Of a stretch of 64,000 nucleotides of DNA, positions 52,290 to 63,238 are shown piece after piece; the first letter of the stretch is position 1, and every line of letters starts with the position of its first letter. The notes under the pieces were generated by a model. It saw only the letters and a list, made by a program, of their open reading frames with translations, had not been told where the DNA came from and made no database searches. Source of the DNA: Bicyclus anynana (lineage: Eukaryota > Arthropoda > Insecta > Lepidoptera > Nymphalidae); NCBI RefSeq assembly GCF_947172395.1, contig NC_069090.1, forward strand, positions 3,854,291 through 3,918,290, given 5' to 3'. The translations under genes and the position numbers were made by a program.

Positions 52290-52430
52290 CACCTGTCGTG
52301 CAGAAACCGAAATGGGTGTGGATTTTCATCCTCTTCCTAACAAGTTAGCCTGCTTCCATCTTAGATAGCATCATCACTTACCATCACGTGAGATTGTAGT
52401 CAAGGGCTAACTTGAATGAAAGAAAAAAAA
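52290..52430 (+). mobile_element. SINE family A, 3' fragment
   Basis: Contains gtgcagaaaccgaaatgggt, cctcttcctaacaagttagc and accatcacgtgagattgtag, then an A-rich end. The tRNA head is missing. Confidence 0.65.
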
Positions 52431-52614
52431 TTACTCATCGCCTTAGTATCATAACCTTACGTTTCAAAAGTGCTTGTAAACTAAACCTATACAATGCTCG
52501 CCAAGGATCTTTGTGATTGTGAAGTTAGCTGCGGAATGAGTAGGTATGCGTATTCGTACAGACGCGAACCCCCCGCTCGCGTTGTTTTATTGGTTCAAAA
52601 AATTAAAAAAAATC

Positions 52615-52830
52615 TAAATTCATTTATTTCTGTAGGCTCAGTTTACAAGCACTTTTGATACTTCAGTTTACTATTTGTAAAGATTCTACCATCGGTTTGA
52701 CAGACAGGTTCTGCTGAAAAGAAACCGTCAAGAAACTCAACAGTAATTTAAAAAATCATACAATATTATAATTTAGAATTGATGACAACATTACAATTTC
52801 TTATAGTTTTACTTTCTGTGTGAAGGTGGA
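52615..52830 (-). mobile_element. LINE 3' end, same family as 9.6 kb
   Basis: On minus it reads gagtttcttgacggtttctt, then gtagaatctttacaaatagt and aagtgcttgtaaactgagcc. It is diverged, with no ORF. Confidence 0.6.
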
Positions 52831-53034
52831 AGCTGATCCAATGGCTCCAAGCATCTTTATCATTGAGGAACTCATCAATTGTTCTGGTGGTGATTCATTG
52901 CGCAGTCATTTGTGCTAACTCCACAAACACAATATCTCGTGGTGGGCACTGTACTTGAAATAAATATGATTTTGACTTTCATTATCAGTTTTCTTTTGTA
53001 ACGATTAAGTATAAGATGTTAATGATAATTAAGA

Positions 53035-53225
53035 TGCGACTTAACGTGCTCTCCAAGGAGCCGTGTTAATCACCAACTCCTAAACTCCAGGCTTAGAATT
53101 TTCTCTGAGAATTTCTGGGAAGAAAAACTTCATAGCCCGAGTTCTTCCTGGTTCCCTCACCTATGCTACGAACCTAGAACCTCGTACTAAACCACAAATA
53201 TAAACCACTGGACCAACGCGGCACT
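53035..53225 (-). mobile_element. SINE family E, diverged
   Basis: Plus text cttaacgtgctctccaagga and aaaccactggaccaacgcgg is the inverse of family E; the B-box region is eroded. Confidence 0.5.
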
Positions 53226-54930
53226 ATTCATCTGTATCACGAAAATCACGTAGGACAAACGTGTATATTGCTTAAATTAATACAAGATTACCAGTCGAGA
53301 CATTCATTAAACAGGACATTAATAACAAAAGTTTATCTGTTTACCAATAATGATGATAGAAATTTAGATTTAACATTAAAAAGCAATAACATTGTAAGTA
53401 CCCATGTTTGTCAACTCTTCACTTGCGTCAAAATAAAGTCACATTAAAGGCATTTGCAAATGTCAGCCGGTCCCTCGCCGCTCTTTAACCTTTAAACGAT
53501 TTAATTAGCTGCTCCAACGGGGTAATGATTCAGAACGACTTACTTACAAGGGAGTATATTCGTAGGTAGAGCTACGCGGCGTAGCGTTATTCTATAACGA
53601 TGTGTTAAAGAATAACGCTATCCACGTGGCCAGCGTTACCTTATAACTATCTTTTTGTAATAAAATCAAACTACGTCCTACTCACTAACGAGCAGCGTAG
53701 TGGCTTTATATTCCAAATCCTCAAAATTACTTCTTTAAAAGTAAAATAATATTGTTTTAACCTTAGAATATTTAGACTATGGACCTGTTTCGCACCCAAA
53801 TTCACCAACAGAAAAGTTTTTAAGGGGGACGAGGTAAACTGACACATCGAAAATATTTAACACCATTAAATATATTCAGTGTCCATACACTACACACAAC
53901 TATAAATTTGACTTGTAATACACACACGCGTAATTTTTACACAGAATAACAAAAACATCGCTTAGATTATCCACAGAATATATACATAGAGTATTCGATT
54001 AATTTATGCTGTTCCGTCAAAAGAATCGATTCTTTTTAGAAATTGTTTTTATATTTTGATAAAATTTAGGTATACCTACAAATGAAACGTTTCTCCATCA
54101 AAAGGTGGAACCATTTAGTAAAAACTAAACTACAAGTTTTTGGCCGTTTTTATGCCATTCAACACAAACCGGCATTTTTAGGAAGCTGTTTACACGACGA
54201 AAACGATTACAACAAAGAAACATCGATTCTATAGCAACAGTTATTATAAACGCGTTAGATCATTTATTTTTGATCTTTGCCAGAGGGGTAACGATTAGCG
54301 AGGCAAGTCCTGTTATTAATGGTCGAAGGTTTTATTTAACTCTACGGAATAACAGCTACTCGTAGTATCGATAAAAACACGTATAGACAAACAGATTACG
54401 ATAGATATGTCAAGTAACGCCATATTGGATTGTCGCTCGCGAGGGGAGGTCGGGGCGAACGAATACAACTCTTTTAATTTTGCGAACAGAAGCTCCATCG
54501 TCGTGTGATTATATTAGGGGATGGTGCTATGCAATTGTGATATTAATAAATATAAATATGCATATTATTATTTTTGACATTTATATTAAGGTATCCTTGT
54601 ATGTTATTTTCTGAATATGTATTTATTGATGATCAGTTGATCGGTTGTTTGAATTTGGAAAATGAAACAAACTTAAATTGTAAAAAAAAGTTATTTGTTA
54701 AATAAATAATGAATAAAGGAAGTTATAAATAAAACACACCTTTAAAACATTTATCGCTTGTTTTTGTTTTTATAAACAATAGTTATTATTTATTTTCAAT
54801 TTATTTTTCATGCAAATGTAATCACAGACAGACACAAAACTGTCAATATATTTAGATAGTTTGAAAATTTCAAAAATGTAAAACATAAATATAAAATACG
54901 TTTCGCATAAGACTATCCCGTCGTTCACAC
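53226..54930. other. Non-coding stretch with a small CpG-rich patch
   Basis: No exon was recognised. A palindromic gcgttattctataacg / gaataacgc MITE-like unit is at 53582-53635. At 54420-54480 a locally CpG-rich patch (cgctcgcgaggggaggtcgg) contrasts with the AT-rich surroundings and could be a promoter. No gene start is demonstrable. Confidence 0.35.
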
Positions 54931-54936
54931 AAAGCT

Positions 54937-55057
54937 CTATTTGATGTCGTCGCCTTTTTTGGTGAACTTTGGAAGATGCGTCATTAAAGCCCTGTGCATA
55001 GCGGCAATAGCTTTGCGACCTGTTCTGTCCATTATTCTGTCTGCTTTATTAATATTC
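54937..55057 (-). CDS. Orphan terminal exon, 39 codons plus stop
   Basis: On the minus strand, ctatttcctaaaag is followed by an open frame that ends at TAG (54939-54937) and reads NINKADRIMDRTGRKAIAAM, then HRALMTHLPKFTKKGDDIK. The composition is balanced and protein-like. The exon starts with 1 nt of a split codon, so it needs an upstream exon ending in phase 2. I found none with confidence before the next repeats. It could be the last exon of a gene lying to the right, an alternative end of the 58.6-kb gene, or a relic. Confidence 0.4.
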
Positions 55058-55211
55058 CTTTTAGGAAATAGCCTGGCGCTTGCCTGGAGTCAAACTTAAT
55101 GGTAAGCGGTGATGGTAAGCGCTTGCCTAGAATATGCCTATTAGATATTGAAATTATCAATATTGTGATATTACGTGTGTATTGTTTACACACAATTTAC
55201 TTCATCGTTCA

Positions 55212-55440
55212 TCATCATTAACAGCTCATATTCGTCTTACTGTTGAGCACGAGTCTCCTCTCATAATGAGCTAAAAAATCTCAGTTATGTAGGTTTTTCC
55301 TTTATCGTTTGAGACGCGTGATATTTAATTTCTTAAAATGAACTTAACAGTAAAGTTGGAGGAGCACGCCCGGACCGGATTCGAACCTACAAATCGAACC
55401 CTCCGAATCGGAGGCAGAGCTAGATAAATCCAGTGTTATC
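55212..55440 (-). mobile_element. SINE family B
   Basis: Inverse copy: agcacgagtctcctctca at one end and cggaccggattcgaacctac plus tccgaatcggaggcagag (tRNA-like head) at the other. It separates the orphan exon at 55 kb from sequence to its right. Confidence 0.7.
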
Positions 55441-55967
55441 ACGGTTCTTGTTTACTTGATAAATTATAATTAATATAAATAGTTTGCGCAAAACAATTTT
55501 AGATGAGATTATTTATCTCGATTAGAAATTTTTAGTTCTTCAAGCTCTTTTTTATTTTACTTGCGATACGATGACGAGCAGATGTTAATTGAAAATTATT
55601 AAAAAATAATCACACTTAACTTCAAAGCACCTCCAAGGTGACGCCAAAGTGGCAGCTAATAACGCCAATATGCGCACTCCGAACATCAAAGACCATCACT
55701 CGCTAAATCACAACAAAGTGAACAAACAAGATTATCCAAACAATTCCCCCTAATAATGCGCTTGTAATAAACTTCAATTATAATATCCTACATAATAACA
55801 GGGCGATATAAACTCATTCTCAACCCCCACTCGACGTGAAAGGCTCAAATTAAAGCAATAATAACATTTAGCGCTGCGAAAAATGCGTCAGATTATTGAC
55901 GTGGGTATGGGTTGGAAACATTTTGGAAAATTCATATTAGTGACAATCCTTTTTATTTCATTCGTGA

Positions 55968-56165
55968 TGAGCTGTGATAACCCAGTGGATATGACCTCTG
56001 CCTCAGATTCCGGAGACCGAGGTCATATTTCTATTCATTATTAATATTAATTTCTACGTGTAAGTCTGCCAATCCGCATTAGGCCAGTGTGGTGGACTAT
56101 TGGCCTATCCCCTCTTATTCTTAGAGGAAACTCTTGCTCAGCCGTGTGCCGTATATGGGTTAATA
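55968..56165 (+). mobile_element. SINE family B, internally deleted
   Basis: gtgataacccagtggatatg head joins almost directly to gtctgccaatccgcattagg and gtgccgtatatgggtta. Confidence 0.6.
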
Positions 56166-56192
56166 ATGACAAACAATCAAGATATATGTTAT

Positions 56193-56565
56193 ACTAGCGG
56201 ACGCCCGCAACTTCGTCCACCCTTAGACCTCTTTAATTCAGCCCTTAGTAGCTTCGCTGTAAAAATGGAGTAACTTCTCCCGTTTTCCCAACATTTCCCT
56301 TCACTGCTCTGCTTCTATTGATTGTAGCGTGATGAAAAGTATACAATAACCTGCCCAGGAGTATGAAGAATAATTGTACCAAGTTTCGTTAAATTCGTCG
56401 AGTAGTTTTTGTTTCTATAACGAACATACAGACAGACAGACAAATATTTTACTGATTGCATTTTTGGCATCAGTATCGGTCGCTAATCACCCCTAATAGT
56501 TATTTTGTAAATATACTTCATGTACTGAATTGACTTTCTACAGATTTATTATAAGTATAGATAGT
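56193..56565 (+). repeat. 'cgacttcgtccg' repeat, long variant
   Basis: actagcggacgcccgcaactt, aaatggagtaacttctcccg, aagtttcgttaaattcgtcg and cagatttattataagtatag in the same order as 705-1175. Confidence 0.75.
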
Positions 56566-57204
56566 GAGCTACAAATAATTATATTATTAAGACCTTTGAC
56601 TATATATCAATTATTAAGACGTGAGTTATATCGGTTCCGTTTCCGTTTCGTTAGTATTGGGATAAAATATAGCCTATAGCGCTCGGGGATAGTGTAGCTT
56701 TCCAACAGTGAAAGAATTTTTCAAATCGATTCTTTAGTTAATTTCACAGCCTATTCAATGCAAACAAACAAACAATCAAATCTATACTCTTTATAATATT
56801 AGTATAGATATAGCGTGTGACGTTAGCCAGTTTTATAATCGCTGCATTTAATTTTCCAGAATAAATTCACTTTCTATAGTAATTATCCAGTACTATTGGA
56901 TGTGGCGACAACCCTACCTAGTCGATAGAGTAGATTCGGGATGAAATTGGCACGTGTTTGCGCGTATAACCAGTTTTATGCGTTTGTTTACTTATTCTAA
57001 TAAATTGTTCTCACGTGCATCTAATTGTTGTAGTTATTTTTCATTGTTGTGCGTTTTAAACTTTATTTTATAGGTATGTAGATCACTTTGAATTTTGAAA
57101 CTTGTTGTTCTTACTCTGGTTTAATTAAACTAGCAGACCAGGTCCAGCTTCGCTGGATCATTATCTTCACCTTCACCTATCTTCACCACGTCATCATCAC
57201 GTCA

Positions 57205-57380
57205 AAGGTCCTAGGTATCGATCCCCAGCTGGGTCGGTCGGGTTGCGAGGTTCCGGTCGTGGCTAGTTACCACCCTACCGGGCCGGCAAAGACGTACCAC
57301 CAAGCGATTTAGCATTCCGATACGATGTCGTGTAGAAACTTAAAGGGGTATGGATTTTTATCCTCCTCCTAACAATCAAC
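57205..57380 (+). mobile_element. SINE family A, internal fragment
   Basis: Contains gatccccagctgggtcgg, ggtcgtggctagttaccacc and gtaccaccaagcgatttagc; both ends are truncated. Confidence 0.65.
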
Positions 57381-57492
57381 AAACAAAACAATCATCATCA
57401 TCATCAAATCAGCTACTAAATATAATTTAATTTCTTCAACTTGCATACTAATGGATTAAAATAAAATAAATGGACATTATTTTTGAAACTTA

Positions 57493-57498
57493 TTTATT
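57493..57498 (-). promoter_or_regulatory. Candidate distal poly(A) signal of the 58.6-kb gene
   Basis: AATAAA on the minus strand at the far end of a 1.1-kb AT-rich, repeat-free stretch (57480-58600) that follows the TAA stop. The stretch could be a long 3' UTR. Nearer tttatt matches also exist, so this is tentative. Confidence 0.25.
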
Positions 57499-58601
57499 GA
57501 GCAATATTTAATATATGTACAAAATTCAGTAAAATCTTAAGATAGTTACAGACTATTAACACGATTTATCTTACAACACTCATAATTAACTTACATACTA
57601 TTCTTCATCGGTTGTTTGTTAATGTTTTCCATGATTAAAACAAGTAAACAACCATTTTAAATCTGACAATTTTAGATAAATTGACTAGAATTATTTTTGT
57701 ATGACTAGAAAATTCCCTTTCAATACTATTTATAATATTAATAATGAAGATCTTATTAAATTAATCGCTTCTATATTGCACATACATTCTTATGTATATT
57801 CACCATTTCAGAAGTATTTTTACTATGTAAATTAAAAGGCAACTATAATTTAACAACGTTAATAGTTTTTGTGCATTTATGTAGTTTGATTGGAATCAAT
57901 GTACTTGAATGACAATGAATACATAATAAACTTTTAGATAATATTATAGTATCGAATACAAAAATAATTCTGAAATGCTTAATAATAATTCGTTAAATTT
58001 AGTTACGGTTACTTTATTTACAGGAATAACATTTATTCATAGGTATTGTGTAAATAGAAAATTTAAAAAGTGTAACAGGTAAAATGGTAATGGTAGTTGT
58101 GGATAGCGAAAACATTTGTATTAAAATTGACAACAATTTGCTACATAAATTAATAAAATACAATTTGTTATTAGAATTGTCATTGTGTTTTCAGTAACGT
58201 GATATAAGTACGCTTCGACCTTTAATTTATTCTCTGAAATTCAGTAACAGCTGAAAACAAAGTATATTGATCGTATTACACTTATTGCCTTAGCTTTAGT
58301 TAAGGTGTCCATTATTAGTTATTTTGAATTACTACATTTATAGGTCAAAAATTTTTAAAAAAGTAATTAAGTAAATCAAAAAGACTCGTAAATTGCGATC
58401 GGCGCCAAACTCCGCCAAATGACAAAACTAAAAATAGCTTTTTTTAATTTTTAATGGATAAAAAAACTGAATTCCAGGTTATTTACCTACCTTACAGGAG
58501 TCCTGTGTAGAATCAGGTTCAAACTGTGATGGGCTCTCGTGGACGAAATTCGATCGGAAGGGATAGTAACAAACTCTAAAATACCTAATATATTTATAAC
58601 T

Positions 58602-59250
58602 TTACGTGCTATTATAGTGTTGTGTATAATTAGGCTCGCCTACGATATCGATGTCACTGTCACTATGTTCCGTTTCAGAGTCCGACGTTTGAGTTGTCGA
58701 TATTCTTGAATCTTCCTGTAAAAAATTTAAAAATCGTTTATTTCAAGATTTACAAGCACTTTTCAGACGTCAAGTTTGCCTAGATTATCTACCACCGGTT
58801 CTGAAGGTTTCTGCTGGGAAGAGCCAATAATCTCAGTTATACAGAATAAAAACAGTTGCTCTTTTAATATTATCAAACTTTACCTAATAACTGTTTTATT
58901 TAATTACTTTTTTTTGATTGTTTACTTGGTTTGTGAGGATAATGTCTCACTTCAGAAAAAAAATACAAGAATAGATTTAAAGCTAATAAACTGTGTAAGT
59001 TTATAAATTTGTATAAAAAATATAGAAAACCTTTCGTTCTGCAGAATGAGTCGACAGCTTTGTTGTGAAATCTACTGCTACAGCGCCTGCAAATAAAGAA
59101 AACAATAATTATAATAATATTCAAATTAAAAAAGCGGTAGGTAAATTACTAAATAATTTGAGATGAAAATTTCTAATATACCTTCGATGAAGAAACATAA
59201 AGGTCTATGGCACATTCCACCCACTGCTCCCCTCGGCTAGGATTTTCAAA
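58602..59250 (-). CDS. C-terminal exons of an unrecognised gene
   Basis: Two minus-strand exons: 59250-59182 (acceptor ttttgtag, donor gtatat, 23 codons) and 58715-58602 (acceptor ttttttacag, 37 codons plus TAA). Both are in phase 0. The first carries NPSRGEQWVECAIDLYVSSS. The second is Ser/Thr/acidic (TSDSETEHSDSDIDIVGE) and ends NYTQHYNST. The joined text flows naturally, and the acidic Ser-rich part looks like a phosphorylation-prone tail. I do not recognise the family. The 5' part may start at the strong-context ATG at 59489 (MADVFVVMETGR), but no good donor connects it. An alternative exon at about 59030-59085 does not fit the phase. Confidence 0.5.
58746..58815 (-). mobile_element. Short LINE 3' fragment, same family as 9.6 kb
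   Basis: On minus it carries accggtggtaga and aagtgcttgtaaa, diverged. It lies in the intron upstream of the last exon of the 58.6-kb gene. Confidence 0.45.
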
Positions 59251-59873
59251 CTACAAAATGATTCGACCATTAAATTATGTCATAAATATATAGAATCAAC
59301 TATAAATCCTAATGCATATGGTTCAATTTCGTATAAACTTATTGAATACAAGCTAAGTCTCCATTTAATCATCAAATAAAAGAACCCGTATATTGAATTT
59401 TCTTTCATAACGTAAAGCAATAAAGTCCAAATTCGTTTGAAGTAAATTCCAAGACGTCCCGTTTCCATGACAACGAAGACGTCAGCCATCTTGTCCTCCT
59501 AATCGAATCATGGAACGTCTTGAGTTGTGGCGCGAAAGCGGCAATTCCAAATTCAATTTCCCGTCTTTGAGGTTTGCTACTCTAAATTATACGAGTTACA
59601 ACGCTCTGTTTTTTACATAGAGTAAGTATACCTTATCTTTGCTATCTACTGTCTACATTTTATTATTGTTTTTTTTTATGTCCAGTACAAAATTTTCAAG
59701 AGCTCATAACAAAACACACTTAAAAATTCAATACGTCTCTACAGGTTGTACCGTTATCGATCTTTGACAGTTCCATGGTTTAAAAAATGTAAAAAACCCA
59801 ACTAAAGGAAATTTTGAGCAAAAAAACTCTATTTCAATTAAAAAAATAGTTTATTAAAATCACAGAATAAAGA

Positions 59874-60228
59874 TGACCCAGAATGAACAAGCACTATAGC
59901 GAAGCCGGTGAAACCCATAAAAAAACGTCACGTATATATAACATCCTTGACATCCGTATATATATAAATTTAAAATTGTATTTCATAATTTAACTTTTAC
60001 GTAAATTAATGTAATAATCAATAATCCCCAATAAAAAAATACTCCACCTTTCTGTTATTTCTTTAGTGTTTGTGAACAGTTCTTAAAATATTTAAAAACA
60101 TAAGACGCCATTACTGATGCAACGTTTCGTAACGTACTGACTTTGTTTTTGAATTTTGTATATGGAGCGACTACGACACCGTCGTGTTCCGTGCACTCTA
60201 TCTGCCTATTATTGTTTAATCAGTGGTT
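59874..60228 (+). repeat. Dispersed repeat, unknown family (copy 2)
   Basis: Second copy of the 3.8-kb repeat, roughly 75-80% similar by eye, with small indels. Confidence 0.75.
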
Positions 60229-60794
60229 AAAATAATATAATTATTATTTTGGTTAAACGGTAAATTTGGTCCCACATAATCGAATAAACTAATTGGATTT
60301 GTTATTCTTAAATACCCTGCGGTTTCATTCACGTAGTTCCCATTCCCATGGGATCACTGATATAAATACAAATGCCTATGTTACTCGCTGATAATGTAGA
60401 TTTCCATTGGTGAAAGAATTTTTAAAACAAGTCCAGAAGTTTAAGACATTTGTAACAAGCTAAAAAACAATCAAATCTTACAGTCTTCATATATTTTGAA
60501 TAACAAAATCAACAATAGAACAAAGCGATTTGACTATTTAATTTTTATAGCAACAAAATTTACTTTAAGAAAATCTGTCAAAGCCAATGAAAATAACTTG
60601 AAATTGCTTGACAAAGTTTTGATATAATTTCAAGAAAATTCTCGTCACAATGGAGCGAGTTTGGAAAACTAATTAATAGTTACTAACACGAGTTCCGATG
60701 CGGAGGCGGGAACTTACCTGATACTATTTCAAACTACCCACGTTTCTTAGTAGTTCGAAACTATGCGTGTAGTGTTCGATAATTATCTGTAGAG

Positions 60795-61567
60795 TGCGCG
60801 CACGATAAGTTTGCGCGTGGCCAAATTCAGAACTAATAGTAGGGGAGCCGAAGAGGGGATTTTTGCAGTTACTCGAGCGCGGCAGATAAATATAAAATAT
60901 AAGATAAGGGACTATACCTTGCACGTTGTTCAGTACCTCCACCAAGTATGAGCCCTTAATATTGGTGGGTACGTTTAGGCCAACCAAAAAAAACTAACTT
61001 CAGAAATACTCAACCAGCACGTCAGATTAAGATAAGGTAGGTAAGTTGATACTTAAAAACTGCACATTTCCAAAAATCTGACGATTTGAGCGTAACGTAC
61101 CTACCTAATGTAATGGGAGGGTTTCAAAGTTACAAACTAAACCCCATATATTTTAGTTCTCGAGTTACGAGCGCGAATAATTATTTACTTATTTTGAAGG
61201 AAATAATTCAACCCTCCTACTTAATAATTAATTTACCTCCTAATTATTATAATATAATATTCTGATAATTTCAGTAAGCCAAAGTAATAAAAATTGTTTT
61301 TAAAGTCTGTAGTTTTTTTCCACCGCTAAAAGCGAAAAAAGTAAATAACCATTTATTCTTCCTATAATTTGATATACCAAATGTAAACGGTCCCCATGAC
61401 GCTCGAGTAACTGAAAATTTAGCATCCCGGGCTCCCCTACTATAATGGATTTCCGGCATCTTGTTGTCTATCTCTCTATCTATCTCTACACGGGGAAAAG
61501 AGACTACTGAAGATGGCAACATAAAGTACGCCGCCAGTCGCGAGCAGACTTATCTTGCGCGCACTCT
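60795..61567. mobile_element. Foldback element with about 120-bp arms
   Basis: Left blocks gagtgcgcgcacgataagt, agtaggggagcc and cagttactcgagcg are found inverted at 61390-61567 (cgctcgagtaactg; ggctcccctact; acttatcttgcgcgcactc). It also overlaps a possible 5' UTR donor (gtaagt on minus at 60718), whose meaning is unclear. Confidence 0.65.
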
Positions 61568-61648
61568 AGTTATAAGTTTTGAGTTTGGAATGGAACATAC
61601 TACCTACTTTATAGATAAACTAACAAAAACCGGGTGAAAATCTGGGCA

Positions 61649-61844
61649 TGTAGCCATGTGGCACGTCGATTCTCTTTCTACAAACGTTAAGTAAAGTAAC
61701 AAATGTATGAGAATAACATTTGCTATCGAGAGGTCACGTGACCAAGTTGTCGATCGGAACTTTGAACTGTCTTACCCATACACTTTGTTAGTTTTCGAAG
61801 CGTTAGCGTTTGCAGAAAGAAAATCGACGTGCCACATCGCTACA
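61649..61844. mobile_element. Foldback MITE at the bsh stop codon
   Basis: The left end reads tgtagccatgtggcacgtcg and the right end is its inverse with one difference. The inner arms (cgattctctttctac; cgaagcgttagcg) are also inverted around a centre near 61745. The same family occurs at about 29535-29715, with the arms ccatgcggcttgtcgattct and agaatcgacatgccacttgg. The last two bases of the final Leu codon and the stop codon of the bsh exon fall inside this element. Confidence 0.75.
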
Positions 61845-62036
61845 GGCCCAGGTCTGTACCTCTCTGCTGTTGCTGCTGCTTCCTCATCTGCTTCTTGTGC
61901 TTCATGCGGCGGTTCTGGAACCAGGTCTTGACCTGCGTCTCCGACAGGTTGAGCGCGCTCGCCAGCTCCACGCGCTCTGGCGTCGACAGGTAGCGCTGCG
62001 ACTCAAAGCGCTTCTCCAGACCTGACGACAGTTGGT
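61840..62036 (-). CDS. bsh: Brain-specific homeobox (Bsh/BSX)-type homeodomain, 3' exon
   Basis: The minus-strand frame encodes most of a homeodomain, from about residue 12 to its end: QLSSGLEKRFESQRYLS, then TPERVELASALNLSETQ, then VKTWFQNRRMKHKKQMRKQ. The LEKRFE-x-QRYLSTPERVELA signature and the recognition helix with Gln50 are diagnostic of the Bsh/BSX class of nuclear DNA-binding regulators in the brain. After the homeodomain come five Gln and only seven more residues. TAG lies inside an adjacent MITE, so the C-terminus is short and partly repeat-derived. The homeodomain N-terminus would be in an exon at higher coordinates or outside the window. The apparent acceptor (aacaacaacaaag) lacks a pyrimidine tract, and one extra Ser is present in QLSSGL. 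A broken or duplicated exon is therefore possible. Confidence 0.8.
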
Positions 62037-62189
62037 CTTTGTTGTTGTTGTTTATAATTATAGTGTTTTTCAAATAGCATGGGTACGGTGACAGTTCGTT
62101 TCACTTTTGAATGTTTACCGCGAATCACGATAATAGTACGTACTATAGAAGTACTTGTTAAAATTAAAAATAACTGGAGATCTGCAGTG

Positions 62190-62870
62190 AAAGTAATATC
62201 TATCATCATTGATGTCATTGCTCCCCACTTAGCTATTATTTTCAACGAATGTGTGGACTTAGGTATATTTCCAAACCTAATGAAGCATGGCAAATTGATA
62301 CCACTTTTTAAATTAGGAGCCAAAACAGATCTTAATAATTATAGACTGATCACAATATTGCCAACAAAGCAAGGTTTTTGAGAAAATCGTTTTAAATCAA
62401 CTTTTAAGTCATTTTAATTTTAATGACTTGTTTCATCCTGAACAGTATGGTTTTACAAAAGTTCGCAATACAACTGATGCAGGTGCTAAACTTTCGAAAC
62501 ATATCTATGAAGCATGGGAAAGTTCTAAGAATGCTATTGGTGTGTTCTGTGATCTGTCCAAGGCATTCGACTGTGTTGACCATAACACTCTTTTACTTAA
62601 GTTAAGCCACTATGGAATCAAAAGTGTTGCACTTGATCTCATTGCGTCTTATCTCGATGATAGAACTCAAAATGTATGCATATAAATAATACAAAGTCGC
62701 ACGGTGCTACTATCATAATGGGCGTCCCACAGGGTTCAATTCTAGGTCCTTTCCTATTCTTAGTGTACCTAAACGATTTACCACACCATGTCAGCGGCAT
62801 CTGTGAGATTGTACTGTTTGCTGATGACACGTCCTTAATTTTTATTTCTAAAGATAAAATTTTATATTAA
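62190..62870 (+). pseudogene. Broken LINE reverse transcriptase (Jockey/CR1-like)
   Basis: Three successive frames carry reverse-transcriptase sequence. The first has ECVDLGIFPNLMKHGKLIPL and DLNNYRLITILPT (to about 62380). The second has DLSKAFDCVDHNTLLLKL (62428-62685). The third has GVPQGSILGPFLFLVYLNDL and the catalytic FADDTS motif (62676-62870). There is a stop near 62380 and a frame change near 62680, and the endonuclease and 3' part are missing. It is a dead non-LTR retrotransposon fragment lying upstream of the bsh exon in transcriptional terms. Confidence 0.85.
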
Positions 62871-63208
62871 ATAAAAATTTTAATAAAAAAAATTCAACCG
62901 ACTTCCAACTCAAAAAATAACTTTAACTAAAAAGCAAAAAATAACATCATACCTATGTGCTACCTTCTGATCAGTTTGAAGGCGGTGCCAAGCCAGTGAT
63001 GTTTTAATTAAATACGTTTAAACTACAAAATTTCTGTGGTTATTCCAGAAATAGCTTTAATTAAAACACGACACTGGCTTGGCACCGCCTTCAAACTGAT
63101 CAGAAGGTAGCACATAGGTATGATGTTATTTTTTGCTTTTTAGTTAAAGTTATTTTTTGAGTTGGAAGTCGGTTGAATTTTTTTTATTAAAATTTTTATT
63201 TTTTTATT
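62865..63208. mobile_element. Long foldback element, arms about 140 bp
   Basis: The left arm contains aaattcaaccgacttccaac and gcggtgccaagccagtg. The right arm is the near-exact inverse (cactggcttggcaccgcc; gttggaagtcggttgaattt), with a roughly 60-bp centre. A relative of one arm occurs at about 7490-7700. It directly abuts the 130-bp satellite. Confidence 0.8.
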
Positions 63209-63238
63209 TTTAGTGTTAGCATACCCACTGCGTGTGTA

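Noticed and set aside
59030..59085. Exon-like piece on minus between the two accepted exons
   Set aside because: Its open frames do not match the phase of the flanking exons, which join directly to each other in phase 0. The donor gttttc is weak.
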